The notes below the pieces were generated by a model. The model had not been told where the DNA came from. It ran no database searches and was given only the letters and a program-made list of their open reading frames with translations. 64,000 nucleotides of DNA, from positions 1-64,000 of the forward strand of contig JAWKLL010000023.1 of the NCBI GenBank assembly GCA_041392765.1, read 5' to 3'. Below, piece after piece: positions 45,631 to 57,800 of the stretch. Each line of letters begins with the position of its first letter. Position 1 is the stretch's first letter. Origin of the DNA: Lewinella sp041392765 (GTDB lineage: Bacteria; Bacteroidota; Bacteroidia; Chitinophagales; Saprospiraceae). Both the position numbers and the translations under genes were made by a program.

Positions 45631-45692
45631 GGGATTATGGAGATTTAATACACTAATAAAATATCGCGCAAGGTACAAAAAAAATAAATCAA

Positions 45693-45858
45693 TAGAGGTT
45701 ATGTACGGGGAATTTGCATAAGGATTCCAATAAGATTTTTACGTTACGCAAGGAAAAGGCTCTTTTGCTTAGCCATAGCTTAGGGAAATGGTTCTTTGAC
45801 GCAGCATGGCGTAAAAAGATATTCGAAGCGCATACAAAATTCTCCTACATAACCTCTA
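45693..45858. repeat. MITE-like element F
   Basis: 166 bases with terminal inverted repeats TAGAGGTTATGTACGGGG and, at the far end, its imperfect complement CTCCTACATAACCTCTA. Only one full copy is seen. Its length and TAGAG/CTCTA ends equal those of element C, although the interior differs. Confidence 0.7.
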
Positions 45859-45992
45859 ATAGTAGTATATAAACGTGTGTTGTTTTTCTCTTCCTAATTT
45901 GACTACAAAAAACTGTTGCACTCTTTCTTGTGGTTCACCTTTTGGCACACGCTAAATTCAAGTATTTCTGAGCTTAGTAATTTGGCTTACAT

Positions 45993-46023
45993 AAAAAAGG
46001 GTTCCGATAGATATCGGAACCCT
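45993..46023 (-). terminator. terminator after the large T9SS gene
   Basis: On the minus strand GGGTTCCGATA-TC-TATCGGAACCC followed by TTTTTT, about 50 bases past the stop at 46075. Confidence 0.8.
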
Positions 46024-46074
46024 CCAGTTAATTTCTGAGGTATTCACCTCAGAAATAACTTATGCTAGACTTGC

Positions 46075-49000
46075 TTATTTTACAACAACCATAGTCTTAG
46101 TAGCAGTGAATTCACCAGCTGTTACTGTGTAGCTCAACACACCTGTTGCACCTTGGATCATGTCCTTAGTCAGATTGATAGTGTTGTAACCAGCAGCGTA
46201 ATCGCCACGCAATACTGTCAGTACACGACCGCTAGCGTCAGTGATAGTCACTGTAGCTTCTGCGTCAACTGGCAGATTGAATCCGATCAAAGTTTCAGCT
46301 TTGAATGGGTTCGGCGTGTTCTGGTAAACCTCGAAACCAGCAGATACTACTTCACCAGTAGAGAAGTTGATACCTACGTTCATGGTGTTGCCATTGCCAT
46401 AAGCTTCCGCTGTCGTATAGCGGCTGCCCACTTTCACTACTTCGCTCAACTCCTTGTCCTCCGTTGCACGGATGACCAAGCTAAACAGTACGTCCTCAGC
46501 AGTGGCTTTGCCATTCCATGAAGTAGTAATCATGCCTTCACCAGCGAAGCGAGTACCGAAGTTCTCAGCCGTGGCTACACCGTACTCGATGTCAACCAAC
46601 TCTGCACCATTCAGTACCAAAGTGCCTTGGAAGCCTTCTACAGATGCCATCTCTGTTCCTGTGAAGGATACCGTGTAAACGTTTCCTGCTTTCAGGCTTT
46701 CGTTCGCTACGTTGAAGTTGAACTGGCCGTTCAAGGTACGGTCGTCACCGCTCAGTGCGTTTGCCTGTGCGCTGCCGTTCACATCACCTATCTTCACACC
46801 TACGAAGTCTGCATCCATTACGTCCCCTGCCAAGTCATTCACACTGATCAACTCAGGGAACTCCTCTGACCATGGGTTCGCTGGTACTGGGAACGCATAA
46901 GCTGTAGGGATAAATCTCCAGCTTGTGTTGTTCGCAAACTCTGTATCGATGTTCAAGATCAACTTTCGCAACTGGATCATATCCAGTGTCGTGATCGTTC
47001 CTGAACGGTTTACGTCCGCTGCAATCAACTTGTATGGGCTGTTCAATGGCTGCACATTCAAGATGTGCTTGCTCATCAATACCAAGTCGAAGGTTGTCAC
47101 GCCATTCAATGGCTGAGCATTCAAGTATGGTGTCAATGAGTAGTCACCGCCCAACGCCAGTTCAAAGCTGAACGCGCCGTTCTCGGTGGTCACCATCTGT
47201 GCCATCGCACCGTTTACACTCACCTGTACACCTTCTACTGCTTCTGCTTCCTCCGTCATGATCACACCAGCCAACGTGCCTGTGCCATTGCCGCAGTCCG
47301 TGTGCTGCTGTACCAATACGTACGTTTCACAGTAGTCGTAGTTTCCTTCTTCGTCGAAGGCGTAAACGTAAACAACCGTTGTAGGCTCATCGTCATCCGT
47401 CAATACCAAGCCTGTGTCATCTGCGTTCGGTACGAAGTTTTCTACGCCTACCGCTTCTACATCTTCGGCACGGTAGATCGCATACTTCGTAACGCGTGGG
47501 TTACCCAAGAACTCATCTGGTCCCTGACCTGTACAGTCAGAAATCGGTGAACCTTCGAAGTCGGATGCCCAGATGGCCATCGCGCAGTTGTCTGTGTCGC
47601 CGTCGCCGTCAGCGTCTGTTCCTGCCAGCAATGGCATCAATGTCACTGTCAAGCCGTTGATACATACAGGTGCTGTACTCTTTGCAATCGATTACTTGGA
47701 ATTCCATGATCTCGCTTGTTATGTTGCCACATCCATCTTGAATACTACTTCCAACGCGGGGAACAAATTATCTCCCGCTGCGGATGGATGATCGCGTACG
47801 TACCTGAGAACGTATAACCTCCATTACCAGTTGGTGTCAACGTCACAGATGTAGGCGTTCCTGCCCATGCAGCCAAGTCAACATGCTTCAACTGACGGTC
47901 GCCTTCTGTATCAACTACCCAGTTTCCTTCTGCTCCATATACACGAGCAGACAGCAACTCAATGTCGCCAAGGTTGAAATCGAATGGAATCGTCAGCGCA
48001 CCTGTCCACTACCGTGAATGGAATAGTCACCAATGCGTCGCAGCTACTGCAGATGTCTGTGAATACACCTGCTGGCAAATCGCGGTTGCCACACTCTTCT
48101 ACTCCGTATGCAGGTACGGTCACAACAGGGGCATCGTTGTCGATCACCTTGTAGAACTGGGTGTAGATGTAACGGCCATAGTTCGGCAATGTAGAAGGAG
48201 GTACATTACAGTTACCTAAGGCGGAGTTTCCATCACGGTCGGTATGCTGGCGGTCGATGCACAAACCACTTGCTGTGCTGTAGTGAATCACTGGGCGCTC
48301 GTTACCTTCTACGGCACGATCCAAGGCTAACTGACCATCTACTTCCGTCATACGAGGAATTACATATCCAGTGTACTCTCCATCCCACAAACACCAGTTG
48401 ATCACATCATAAGTAACGGCAAACTCTTGCATGCGTCGTTACCGGAAAGGTAGCCCATCGTCGCTTTATATTCATCGTCATGATGTCACAAGCAGTAGAG
48501 GTCATAGAGATCGTCGCAGGGTTGGGCTCGCTACACACTGCATCCGTATCTTCTGGAAGTCAATTACAGTCGTGGTTTTCGATGATCGTGATTACCTGAT
48601 CACACTAGCTTGACCTCAACTCATCGGTTGTGCCTGTTGCCTTTGTGCGAGTTTCACTACGCGGAACTCACGAACAATTGAACCCCAACCACATTCGTTG
48701 ATGTTAGTTCGGAGCGTGGCACTCAACTTCTACTGGCCAGCAGTTATCGTAGCCAACGGGTCATTGCCACCATTGAATACATCGTTGAACATCGCTTCCA
48801 TGCCCGCTGGGTCGGCTGCATAAGCATCCGCAATATCCTATGTGAAATCCAATGGCAACTCATTGCACACACTTCCACAGATGGAAGGTCTTCGATACAG
48901 GGTTGCGCTTGTCTTCGGGGGGTCACCACCAACCAACAAGTATTTCTATTGGGCACTTCGTTCATGTCGCTTACCTCCAACTCAATGGTGATTTCTTTGC

Positions 49001-50584
49001 CTACATCGCAGCAGTTGAAATCAACGTACGCTCCCCATGCCCGTAAGCACTGCTATTGCCACAGTTGTTCTTGTTGCGGCGTACGCGCAGTGTCACATCT
49101 GTACAGTTGTCGTTAGAACCTTCGTTTACATCCGTATGTAGATACGTGCTTGACCATTCACCCCATTCAAGAAGTCGCCACTGTTGATCGTTACGTTCAA
49201 CTGGTCATCGCAAGAAGCGGTAGGTGAAATCAAATCGCGTACTACCAAATCATAAGTTACGCAAGTAGTGTTGCCACAATCATCAATCCGCAATATTCGA
49301 TAGTGTGCGCACCAACAGGAATCTGTACTATCTGTGGTTGTGCACGCCATGTGCTAGAAGCGCTGTGCCATACGTAAGTACCAACTGGAAAGAAGTTGTT
49401 CCTCCTGCGAATATCTCGAAAGATACAGGCTGTGCAGATGAACAAACATCGGTGATCGTAGGTACGGGTATTTGATAGTTTGCTTCGCAACTGAATGGTG
49501 AAGTAGATACATTCACATTAGCTACACCGCCGATAGCAGGACCTGTTTCGTCCACTACCTTCACCAACTGGATATGTGTAGAGTCGCCATCAGCATTACA
49601 CCAATCCAACAACTGCCATGTACGGCGCTCCTTGCGAGTACCGTCACACACTTGAATTACAGGATCAGCTACTACTGATACGCCGAGGTTACACAAGGCA
49701 GGATCAATATCCTCGTCACCGAAGGCCGTCGTTACATAAGGAACAGCAGCAATGGCTGCGTCATAAGCATCTTGATCGTCACAATCTACGGTTTCATCCG
49801 CAGGGAATGTTACATCATCCTTCGTCAGCTTGCGGAAAGTGATTGTTTGTGTGCAAGTAGCCGTACGAGGAGTACCAGTACAGTCACTGTTAAAGCGATC
49901 GGTAGCCACGAAAGTACGTGTGATTACATCCACATCGCAATCGCTCTGCACAAGTACGTCAGAAACAGTTACTCTTACATAATCGCAGTTATCTGTCACA
50001 AAAGGACGACCAGTTAAGTCAAGGATGTCCTCTAAAGCATCAGAACTGTGAGAAATAACTGTACCATTTCCAGATACAACAAAAGAACCACTCTGAATGA
50101 AGATGTTGTCGACATCGGTACATACCAAATCAAAGACAGTAGCAGCAACTGTGATCTGCGACAAAGAAGCTATGTCGCTACAATCAATAACAGGAGCAGT
50201 CTTGTCCTCTGCAAAAATGCTGCCCCAGCAAACATAGACAGATTCGTTGTTTGCATTGAACACCTCCACCATATAGAGGTGTGTACCACATCCTTCAATG
50301 ATGTTAGTGGTAACAGCAGGAACCGAACCGTTTGGGTTCAAAATAGTAACAGTAGCAGTGCTACCGGCGTTCGCAGCCAAATAGTCTGCCCAGCCAGTGA
50401 GCACCATCTGTGGTGTGATGGCAGCATCACAAGTGCCATCTTGCTCAGACGACAACGTCACGTTAACGTTCGCAATACATCCCAAGGACTGAGCCGAGAG
50501 AGATGTAAGCCCTATAGAAAACAACGCAACTACAGCTGCGAAGATTCTTAAAGAGCTTTGGAACTTAGTGTTCAGTCTCAACAT
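46075..50584 (-). pseudogene. giant T9SS-exported cysteine-rich protein with dockerin- and cohesin-like modules, frameshifted
   Basis: About 1,500 residues when joined. The N-terminus is a signal peptide ('RIFAAVVALFSIGLTSLSAQ'). A long array of domains follows that alternate 'DKTAPVIDCSD' / 'DETGPAIGGVANVNVSTSPFSCEA'-type strands with paired cysteines (HYR-like). The C-terminal 525 residues are intact: a dockerin-like segment 'AADVNRSGTITTLDMIQLRKLIL' with a Ca-binding D-x-N-x-S-G loop, a cohesin-like domain ('YTVSFTGTEMASVEGFQGTLVLNGAELVDIEYG') and a T9SS type A tail 'YQNTPNPFKAETLIGFNLP'. At least seven breaks lie between 47650 and 49330. It is probably a cell-surface or matrix adhesin. 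Confidence 0.82.
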
Positions 50585-51230
50585 AAGATTACAATTTGTT
50601 AGTAAAAAAATAATTTAGGTTATGTTACGCTAAAAATAGCCAACTTGCTCATCTTCACGACAATAAGTCGTTCAGAATCAGAAAAAACAATTAGGTCGTC
50701 GTCAAAAACGCTGCAATATACACTGATTGCAGCTAAAAAAAAACATATACAAGCAAAATTTTATAAAACCTTTTCAAAGGATTTATAAAATGAGATAATC
50801 TTTACATACTTGAACTCAAAAATAGCGATTGACTCGTAGCGAGTGAAGGAACGAATGGATAGTTTCGTAGCATTTAGCAACAGTTGTGTTCAGTAAGAAC
50901 AACCTGATGATTAGGTTATGTTCTTTTTGGGATTATCTTACGCAAAGGTAGTAGTTTTTTCTTACATAGAAATCATAGAAGCATTTTTTTTATATAAAAT
51001 TTTTTGGCACCCGCTTGATTGTACTATCTATATCCATAATGGACTCGAATAGAACATGTATGACCATGCAAAAGATAACGCACACTCCTGCTTTAGAATG
51101 GGAAAAAATAGATTCAGACTTTTTATAGTCAGCTTTAAATGAACCGCTTATTCATCCGATTGTCTTTGACAAATTCTGAATCTATTTTTTTCTTATCCCT
51201 TATAGAAGCGTGCATTACCTCTCTATTTGA
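50585..51230. other. AT-rich leader region of the large T9SS gene
   Basis: No gene is supported. On the minus strand TACCTTTG at 50943-50950 fits TAnnTTTG but lies about 360 bases from the start codon, so a long leader would be needed. Element E copy 2 occupies 51100-51199. Confidence 0.45.
51100..51199. repeat. inverted-repeat element E, copy 2
   Basis: 100 bases: GGGAAAAAATAGATTCAGA ... TCTGAATCTATTTTTTTC then TTATCCC. It is in the opposite orientation to copy 1 at 43948. A half-copy (GGGGAAAAATAGATCCAGAA) lies at 16073 beside the oppC stop. Confidence 0.75.
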
Positions 51231-54093
51231 TTACTGCTTAACCATCTTCCGCGACACCGTACCCGCAGAAGTAACCAAGTGATAAATAAAGACACCTTTG
51301 GCGGATTGCAACATATCTTCGGTCAGTAGCCATTGATTCATGCCCTCATGAGCTTGCATGCTACCTTTATATATGGTGTGCCCCGCAGCATCTTGCACCC
51401 ATAGGTGCACGCTCTCTTCCTTTGTAGTCAGGAAAGGTATGACCGTGTATTGGTTGAAAGGGTTGGGTTCATTTTGAGCCAATGTTACCTCATCCGTTAT
51501 ATTCGTCTTCCTCAAAACTACACTATTCTCCACACCATATATATAGGTACGAGGTGAAAGCGTGTTTCCTAAAGAAAGGATCTGTTCGATATCCTGATCT
51601 GCAGTAGCTTGTACTAAGAGGCGGATGGTACGGTCGGCAGGAATGGCATCGCCTTGGAATACGCTCATCCGCAGGCTGTTTCCAACCACATGCCAAGTTT
51701 GCGCGTCCCAGTCGGTATCTACATTTAATAGGCGTGCATCATTTAACTCCAACTCAAACTGCCAGCCTTCTGTATCCATGTTCGGTAACAACTGAAGGGA
51801 AATGACGGCCTGCTCCCCTGCTTTCAAATATTGGGGTGCGTACTGAATAGCCATGCCTTCCGCTAAGTCTCTTGCCGTTCCTTGCTGTTGCATATTGCCT
51901 GTGTTCACACTGTTGTTCACATCCCCTACTTTTACGGCTATAAACCCACTATTGTAATTGGTGGCATGCACGGACTGAAAGTCTAACCATTCAGGGAAGT
52001 CAACAACGAGGGGATCTTCTCCTTCAGGGAAATCGAAAGCAGCCAATACAAACCGCCATGAGGTATTGCCAGCAAAACTAGATTCGATGCCCAAAATGAC
52101 TTTGCGCAAACGAACCAAATCTAAAGTAGTAATAGTGCCACTTGCATTGACATCGGCAGCAATATGCTGATAAGGTGAAACCAAGGGTTGTATGCCGAGG
52201 ATGTGTTTCTGAATTTGGATGATATCAAAAGTACTAACCCCATTGAGCGGGTTGTCATTGCGGAAAGGCAGCAACAGGTTCAGCTCGCAGAAAGGCATAC
52301 TCTGGAAGCTGTACAGACCATTTTCTTGCGTGAGATGCTCGATGAGGTCTGAAACAGTTGTTAATTCCAAGGCAACATTTGAGACGGGTTCGCCTTCTTC
52401 TGTGCGTATTTGGCCAGCCAGATTGAGGGTCATATTGTCACAAATCAAATCGTGTTCAAGAGCACCAAAAATATTATCTTGCATTAAGTTAATAGTGGTG
52501 TTGTACATCACGATGTCGCGGAATTTGATGTCGTGGATGTACTGTTTTTCGTCGGGTGTCAATACGGGGTCATTCCAATAGTAAAAGCGGTCGCCGTCGC
52601 GCAGGGCGGTGAATTGGCGTACCAGTATTTCATGGATGGTTTGGCCAAATATGGTGCCAGGTATGGGGCGTTCACTCAACAATCCAACCCAAGGGTCGAT
52701 ATTATTGATATCCTGATAGGTGGAAAGCAAACGAGTGAAAACATTGGCATCCGGGTTAATTTGCTGGAAAAAGTTGTAAGGGGTAAACCCAAAATTAGCA
52801 CGCACGGTGTTGAAGTCGGGCAAACCGCGTTCGCGCCCTCTGTTGATGTTGATGGCAGCTAAGTCTAAGCCTCCAAAACCAGGTTGGCCAAAGAGGAAAT
52901 TGCGAACATCGTCAATGACCTTGTTATCAAACTTTTGCTGCATCTGCACGGCCATTCCTTTGAGGAAAGGTTCGATGCCGCCTGTTTCTTGAATATTGTA
53001 AGGGTTAAAGAAGGCATCTCTCAAGGCGAGGTGGCCTTGTGGGATGACATTGCCGTCGTTATCGAGGCGCATTAGATTGCCATTGAGTAAGGTATGTCCC
53101 ATGCGGAAAGCCGCAGCCGTGAAGACATTCATCACTTGCGGATTCACCTCGGAGTTATAACCTGTGTAGGGAGGTAAATTGACACCCAGTGCTGGCAACC
53201 ACTCATCATAGACAATGGATTGTACAAAACCACCTACGATCTTTCTGGCGTGTTGGTAAAGTTGTTCATCCGTCCAACTTGGGTATTTGCGAGCCAATAT
53301 ATCGCACTGTCGGTTGTGTTCCCTTACGAATAGGGTGTGCATAGAGGCAAGCAAAGGGTTTTCGCTGGCGCGAGAATCACCTGCCACAAAAACGACTTGG
53401 GAAATACCCGTGGCATTGTCCATGTGGGGAGCGGACGGGTCGATAGGGGCATCAAATTCCCCCGTCACCGTATTATAAGGCAGGAGATTACCTGCTGATA
53501 CTTTGAGCTTCCCTCCTTCGAAGGTACGAAGCCAATCAGCGCGTTCTTGGTCGGAGCCATACACACCGGATGCGTCGATAAAAGCCGTGATTTTGCCGAT
53601 GTACCTACGCGGTTACTAATATCGGTACCCGATGTGGGTCGAAAGCATGGTGGTGCATAGAAATGATGGCCATGCCTGCTCCGAAAGGGTCGAACTCGGG
53701 GTCGCCTGGTAGTGGGTACTTGGATAAACAAGGGTTCAGGACCATCGGTTGTGAGGCCAAAATCGTGGTCGATAAACTGCCCCCAGACCCAAGTATAATC
53801 ACTCAACCCAGTGGGGTCATTGATAAGCCCAGGCTGATCGAATAAGGCATTAGATACAACTCTGGGATTAGGGCCGGCTGGTGCCGCTATATGGCGAAGC
53901 CATCTGCAAACCCGAGGGTCGTAAACTGGCGCAGTGGGGTGTGTGCCTGACCAAAGGATGGTTGCACCAAATTGCTGTAGGAACCATCATAGGTTCGGTG
54001 TGTCAGCACATTGATACTCTGGGAGGCAAGAAACCCCCAAGCAAGGGTGGCACAAAAAGTAGTTAGGAGTAGTCTTTTTTTCATTTTTTCCAC
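51231..54093 (-). CDS. T9SS-exported animal-type haem peroxidase with dockerin- and cohesin-like modules (5' frameshifts)
   Basis: About 950 residues. A signal peptide ('LLLTTFCATLAWGFLASQ') is followed by an animal haem peroxidase domain: 'YTWVWGQFIDHDFGL' (distal His), then broken frames 53470-53800 giving 'DPEFDPFGAGMAI' and 'ITAFIDASGVYGSDQERADWLRTFEGGKL'. The intact 777-residue remainder has 'VREHNRQCDILARKYPSW' and 'FTAAAFRMGHTLLNG' (proximal His). Then come a dockerin-like 'AADVNASGTITTLDLVRLRKVIL', a cohesin-like 'ISLQLLPNMDTEGWQFELELNDARLLNVD' and a T9SS tail 'NEPNPFNQYTVIPF'. It shares its module order with the large protein downstream. The enzyme probably acts outside the cell. Confidence 0.9.
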
Positions 54094-54441
54094 TTATTAG
54101 CTTCATGGGATAATGGCCAACATTGAGGTATCAATACGACCATTAACTAAAACTGCACAAAAGCAACTGCAAAGATAATATATAAAGATAAATATCAGTA
54201 CAGTATAATTGCTCAAAGATATGTAAATCATTATTAGTCTGTGATTGAAATAAGGGTGATTTTTATCAAAAGCCCCCTTTGCGCATAACGGCTCTACCGG
54301 ACAAGGGGGCGGATTTGAACCCCGCCAGCAACCATCGGGCGCTGGCGGATGGAGTGAGCACTCCGGCCTCGGCTTTTGCCGAGGCCTCCAACTTGCAATC
54401 CATCAACGTATTAGTTGTTGAAGCCATCAAAAAACAAAGGC
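54094..54441. other. gap with GC-rich hairpins
   Basis: AT-rich to 54265, then three stems in a row: GCCCCCTTT...AAGGGGGC, CCGCCAGC...GCTGGCGG and GCCTCGGC-AAAA-GCCGAGGC. The minus strand reads GGGGTTCAAATCC here, which resembles a tRNA T-loop, but the arms do not pair as in tRNA. No gene is called. Confidence 0.5.
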
Positions 54442-55718
54442 ATGGATAGCCCAACGCAAATCACCTTGGGCGCAGCCGTAGGAGAAGTCGTATTAGGGAA
54501 AAAAGTGGGCAACCGAGCCATGTTGTGGGGTGCGATAGCTGGCACCTTTGCCCGACTTAGATGTCTTTGCCAATTTCAACAGATCCTGTGAGTGCATTGG
54601 CGCATCACCGGGCGTTCACTCATTCCATTGCTTTTGCGGTGGTAACGCCTTTGGTATGGGGTGCGTTGGTGCACCGGATTTACCACGGAAAAGGAGGGTG
54701 GATGCCCCGCCAAATCATGCCAGCGTTGTTGTTCTCGTGGGTGCTGCTGGCAGCCATTATTTATGCGGGAAGTGCATGGATGCCATACCCATAGGCAGGT
54801 ATTCCGGCTATTGCCTTGGTGGTGAGTGGAATCGCGATGTCTTTTCCTGTGGTGATAGGGTTGGTTGCGCATTTCAGGCCGTTTGTTTCTACGCTACAAA
54901 ACGCTTCGTGGTTAGCATGGTCGCATTTGTTTTTTGGGCGATACTCACCCACCCACTTCCTGATGCGTGTACCACTTATGGCACACAATTGCTGGAACCT
55001 TTCAGTAGCTTGCGCGTGGCGTGGAATGTAGTATCGGTAGCTGACCCCCTCTACACGGTGCCTTTCCTGTGGTTGTTGATAAAAGCCAGCAGGCAACCAC
55101 GAGGCAGCAGGCTGCGGCACCGTTACAACTGGGCGGGGATTCTGTGAGTAGTGCTTATTTTCGCTGGTGTACAGGCTTTTACACGCACGCTGCCAATCGA
55201 ATGGAAGCTACCTTGGCGCGCGATCATATTCAGGCTACCCGATACACCCTATGCTCTACGATACTGAACAGTTTGTTGTGGCAAGGTACAAGTAGAAAAC
55301 GGACAGCCTCTATTACATGGGATGTACTCGGATATTGGACAAAGAACCTTTTTTCAAACTATCACGAACCTAAAACCATGCTGTTGGCAGGACATGAGCA
55401 AGACCCTCATGTGTCGATTTTGCGTTGGTTTTCAGATGGTTACTATCAGGTAATACCGACGGCGGATGGTAAGCTCGTGCTAAATGACCTGCGGTTTGGG
55501 ATAGGCATCGCCTGCTGGTGGTACGTAACGGCGTGCCATTTTTTATTTCGTTAGGAAAAAAAAAGATGGGCAATGGCGTGCTATTCGCGTACAGCAAGGC
55601 CAGAAAACCGGCAAAAATAGGCGGCCGTACCTCGCTATGGGATAGGGTGAAAGGGGTAAAGGTAGCCTATTTGCCAGTGCTCGGTATATTTGGCGTTGAT
55701 GTAGGTAAGGAGTACTGA
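54442..55718 (+). pseudogene. YdjM-like (DUF457) membrane-bound metal-dependent hydrolase, frameshifted
   Basis: Starts 'MDSPTQITLGAAVGEVVLGKKVGNRAMLWGAIAGTF', the family N-terminus. After shifts it continues 'DVFANF', 'DPVSALAHHRAFTHSIAFAVVTPLVWGALVHRIYH' (metal-binding H-H-R-x-F-T-H), 'HLFFWAILTHPLLDACTTYGTQLLEPF' with 'VAWNVVSVADPLYTVPFLWLL', and a soluble C-terminal part with 'YTLCSTILNSLLWQG'. Roughly 400 residues and at least six indels. Family members are multi-pass proteins with conserved His/Asp clusters and a hydrolase role that is predicted, not proven. It is tail-to-tail with the DinB-like gene. Confidence 0.8.
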
Positions 55719-55735
55719 AAAAATCTAGCATCCCC

Positions 55736-56177
55736 TCAAAAGACATACGCCCCACCAATGGGTGCCGGGGAAACGGCCTTACGGATGCGGATCTTGCGGT
55801 GTTCGCGGAGGAACTTACGCAGGGCGCGGCGCTCGGGCAGTAGCGACGTTAGATAAACGTCATACGAGGGCTAATATGCGTCAACAGCAGCAGGCGCTTT
55901 GAACTTGAAGGGAGAGGCATAGGCACGAACTATCCATTTGTTGTACCATTCTCTAGTGCCTGCTTTTTGCAGTACGTGGTTGAAACTGAGCTTTTTCTTC
56001 GCAATATTGTCGAGACAATCGTTCGGACAAGAGCAGATGATGCAACACCTGTATGGCTGACCAGCTTTGGGGCGAAGGAGGCTGGTTGAGCATGGCCTCA
56101 GCATGTGCAGACAATGCCGTTAATAAGGTTTCCAATTGGCCGTCAAGTGCTTGTAAGGATGAATCGAAAAAAGCCAT
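55736..56177 (-). pseudogene. DinB-like (DUF1569/YfiT-type) protein, broken
   Basis: The first 60 residues are 'MAFFDSSLQALDGQLETLLTALSAHAEAML' and 'SWSAIQVLHHLLLSERLSRQYC', the helix with the metal-binding histidine of DinB-fold proteins. After a shift near 56000 comes 'LSFNHVLQKAGTREWYNKWIVRAYASPFKFKAPAAVDAY', an in-frame TAG, and then 'PERRALRKFLREHRKIRIRKAV'. DinB-fold proteins include thiol-dependent transferases and many of unknown activity. The stop may be an error. Confidence 0.55.
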
Positions 56178-56228
56178 AGATAGTATGATTATATAGTTTT
56201 GCAAAGATAGGGACAAGCGTTGTGATAT

Positions 56229-56394
56229 TAGAGTTGGTGATATGGAGACTATATAGGGGCAAAAATTCCCACTTGTCCCTACTCTTCGTTGCCGAAGTGG
56301 TCACTTAACTTAGGCTAAGTTCCCACTCCGCCGCCTCGATTATTGACAACTGGGTTATTTTTTCCCGCCATAGCCCCCCATATCACCAACTCTA
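56229..56394. repeat. MITE-like element C, copy 2
   Basis: 166 bases, nearly identical to 15596-15761 and in the same orientation (TAGAGTTGGTGATATGGAG ... CATATCACCAACTCTA). It sits between the DinB-like gene and the phosphorothioation locus. Confidence 0.85.
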
Positions 56395-56478
56395 TTACTT
56401 GAATCCACGATACTAAAATCCATTAAGAAAAATATAAAAACCCGAAGCAAAACATAAACGAAATATTGATTATTTGAC

Positions 56479-56486
56479 TACATTTG
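56479..56486 (+). promoter_or_regulatory. -7 box for the phosphorothioation operon
   Basis: TACATTTG (TAnnTTTG), 12 bases before the dndC ATG. This implies a very short leader. No clear TTG -33 element is seen at 19 bases. Confidence 0.5.
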
Positions 56487-56498
56487 TGAACTGAAAAT

Positions 56499-57800
56499 AT
56501 GGAAAAACTTATACAAAATATAATTGACGAAATAATTGACCAATATCTTTTTGCGGACGAAACAAACCGTCCGTGGATTATTGGTTTTAGTGGTGGAAAA
56601 GATTCTACGGTAATGCTTCAATTGGTTTGGGAAGCATTGCAAACAAGTCAAAGATTTACATGGTGTTGCTAGTAGAGATATTTATGCTGTCATTTGCAAC
56701 GACACAATGGTCGAAACCTGTAATTACAGAATATGTTCATAGAGTTTTAGACAAAATAGAACAAGCTGCAGTTGAGCAAGACATTCCTGTCCGTGTAATA
56801 AAACCATTCCAGATTAGAGGATTCTTTGGGTAAATCTCATTGGAAAAGGTTATCCAGCACCAAATAATGCTTTCCGCTGGTGTACAGAAAGGTTGGAAAA
56901 TAAAACCTACACAACGTTTTATAGTAGAGCAAGTTGATGAATTTGGGGAAGCTATTATTTAATTGGAACGCGTTCGCGCAGAATCAGCCAGTCGTGCCAA
57001 ATCAATGAAAAACACGCTATTAAAGGAAACGACTTACCAAACACCCAACCCAACCCAATACATTTATGTATGCACCAATTCGGCATTTGGTACTGGAGGA
57101 AGTTTGGTATATTATCAATACAATGCCATCGCCTTGGGAGCAGATAATAGTGAATTATTTCAATTTGATGATGCAAGTGCTGATGATTATGAATGTCCGA
57201 CAGTTGTAACCGACAAAGAACATAAATCCTGTGGAAGCAAAGTCAAAGTTTGTTGTTGACTATACAGTTGTAAAACAAGACAAATCAATGTCAGCACTGA
57301 TTGAAAATGGTTTAACCACTTTTGGAATTACGAAACGAATTGCAGCGGAACGAAATATAATCGAAAACCGTATGCCACAACGAAGAAATGTAATAGATGC
57401 CAAACGGAATGCAAATTCATATTGGCCACAATATCGTGCTTCAGTTTTGCACCGTTTACTGCAAGCACAAAAAGATGTACAAAAGGAAAAAACCTCACGT
57501 TGAATTAATTAAACCAAGAACTGATTGCTATTCAGACAATTTGGTATCGTGATTTTTGTTTTTGACCAAAGGTTTCAGAAATATCACAAAGCATATAAAA
57601 CAGATTTGGACATGAAAGACCAAAACGAAAAAAAGGAAAAGAACTGGACTGATGCAATCTTGCGTGAAAACCGCAGGATTTTGGAAAGCATCCAAGAACT
57701 TTTGACCTTACAGAAAAACAAATCGCTTTTGAACCGAAAACGGGTTAAAGGAGGATATTGAAACAAGAATTGAAGAATATTCGGTAAAAAGGAAAACAAG
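56499..57800 (+). pseudogene. dndC: phosphorothioation sulfurtransferase/ATP pyrophosphatase DndC, frameshifted
   Basis: DndC activates the DNA backbone for sulfur insertion. It starts 'MEKLIQNIIDEIIDQYLF' with 'PWIIGFSGGKDSTVMLQLVW', the PP-loop SGGKDS. Across several indels one reads 'CNDTMVETPVITEYVHRVLDKIEQAAVEQDIPVRV', 'NLIGKGYPAPNNAFRWCTERLKIKP', 'GADNSELFQ', 'DYECPTVVTDKEHKSCG', 'TVVKQDKSMSALIENG', 'RASVLHRLLQAQKDVQKEK' and near the end 'RGLKEDIETRIEEY'. The family's second cysteine pair (expected FGCWTC) is garbled at 57250 by what look like dropped G residues. It is the first gene of the locus, and dndD follows directly. Confidence 0.85.

Noticed and set aside
54268..54415. tRNA-like segment (GGGGTTCAAATCC on the minus strand)
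   Set aside because: The T-loop-like word is present, but the bases around it do not form a five-pair T-stem with a seven-base loop and no D-arm or acceptor pairing is found. It is better read as GC-rich intergenic hairpins.
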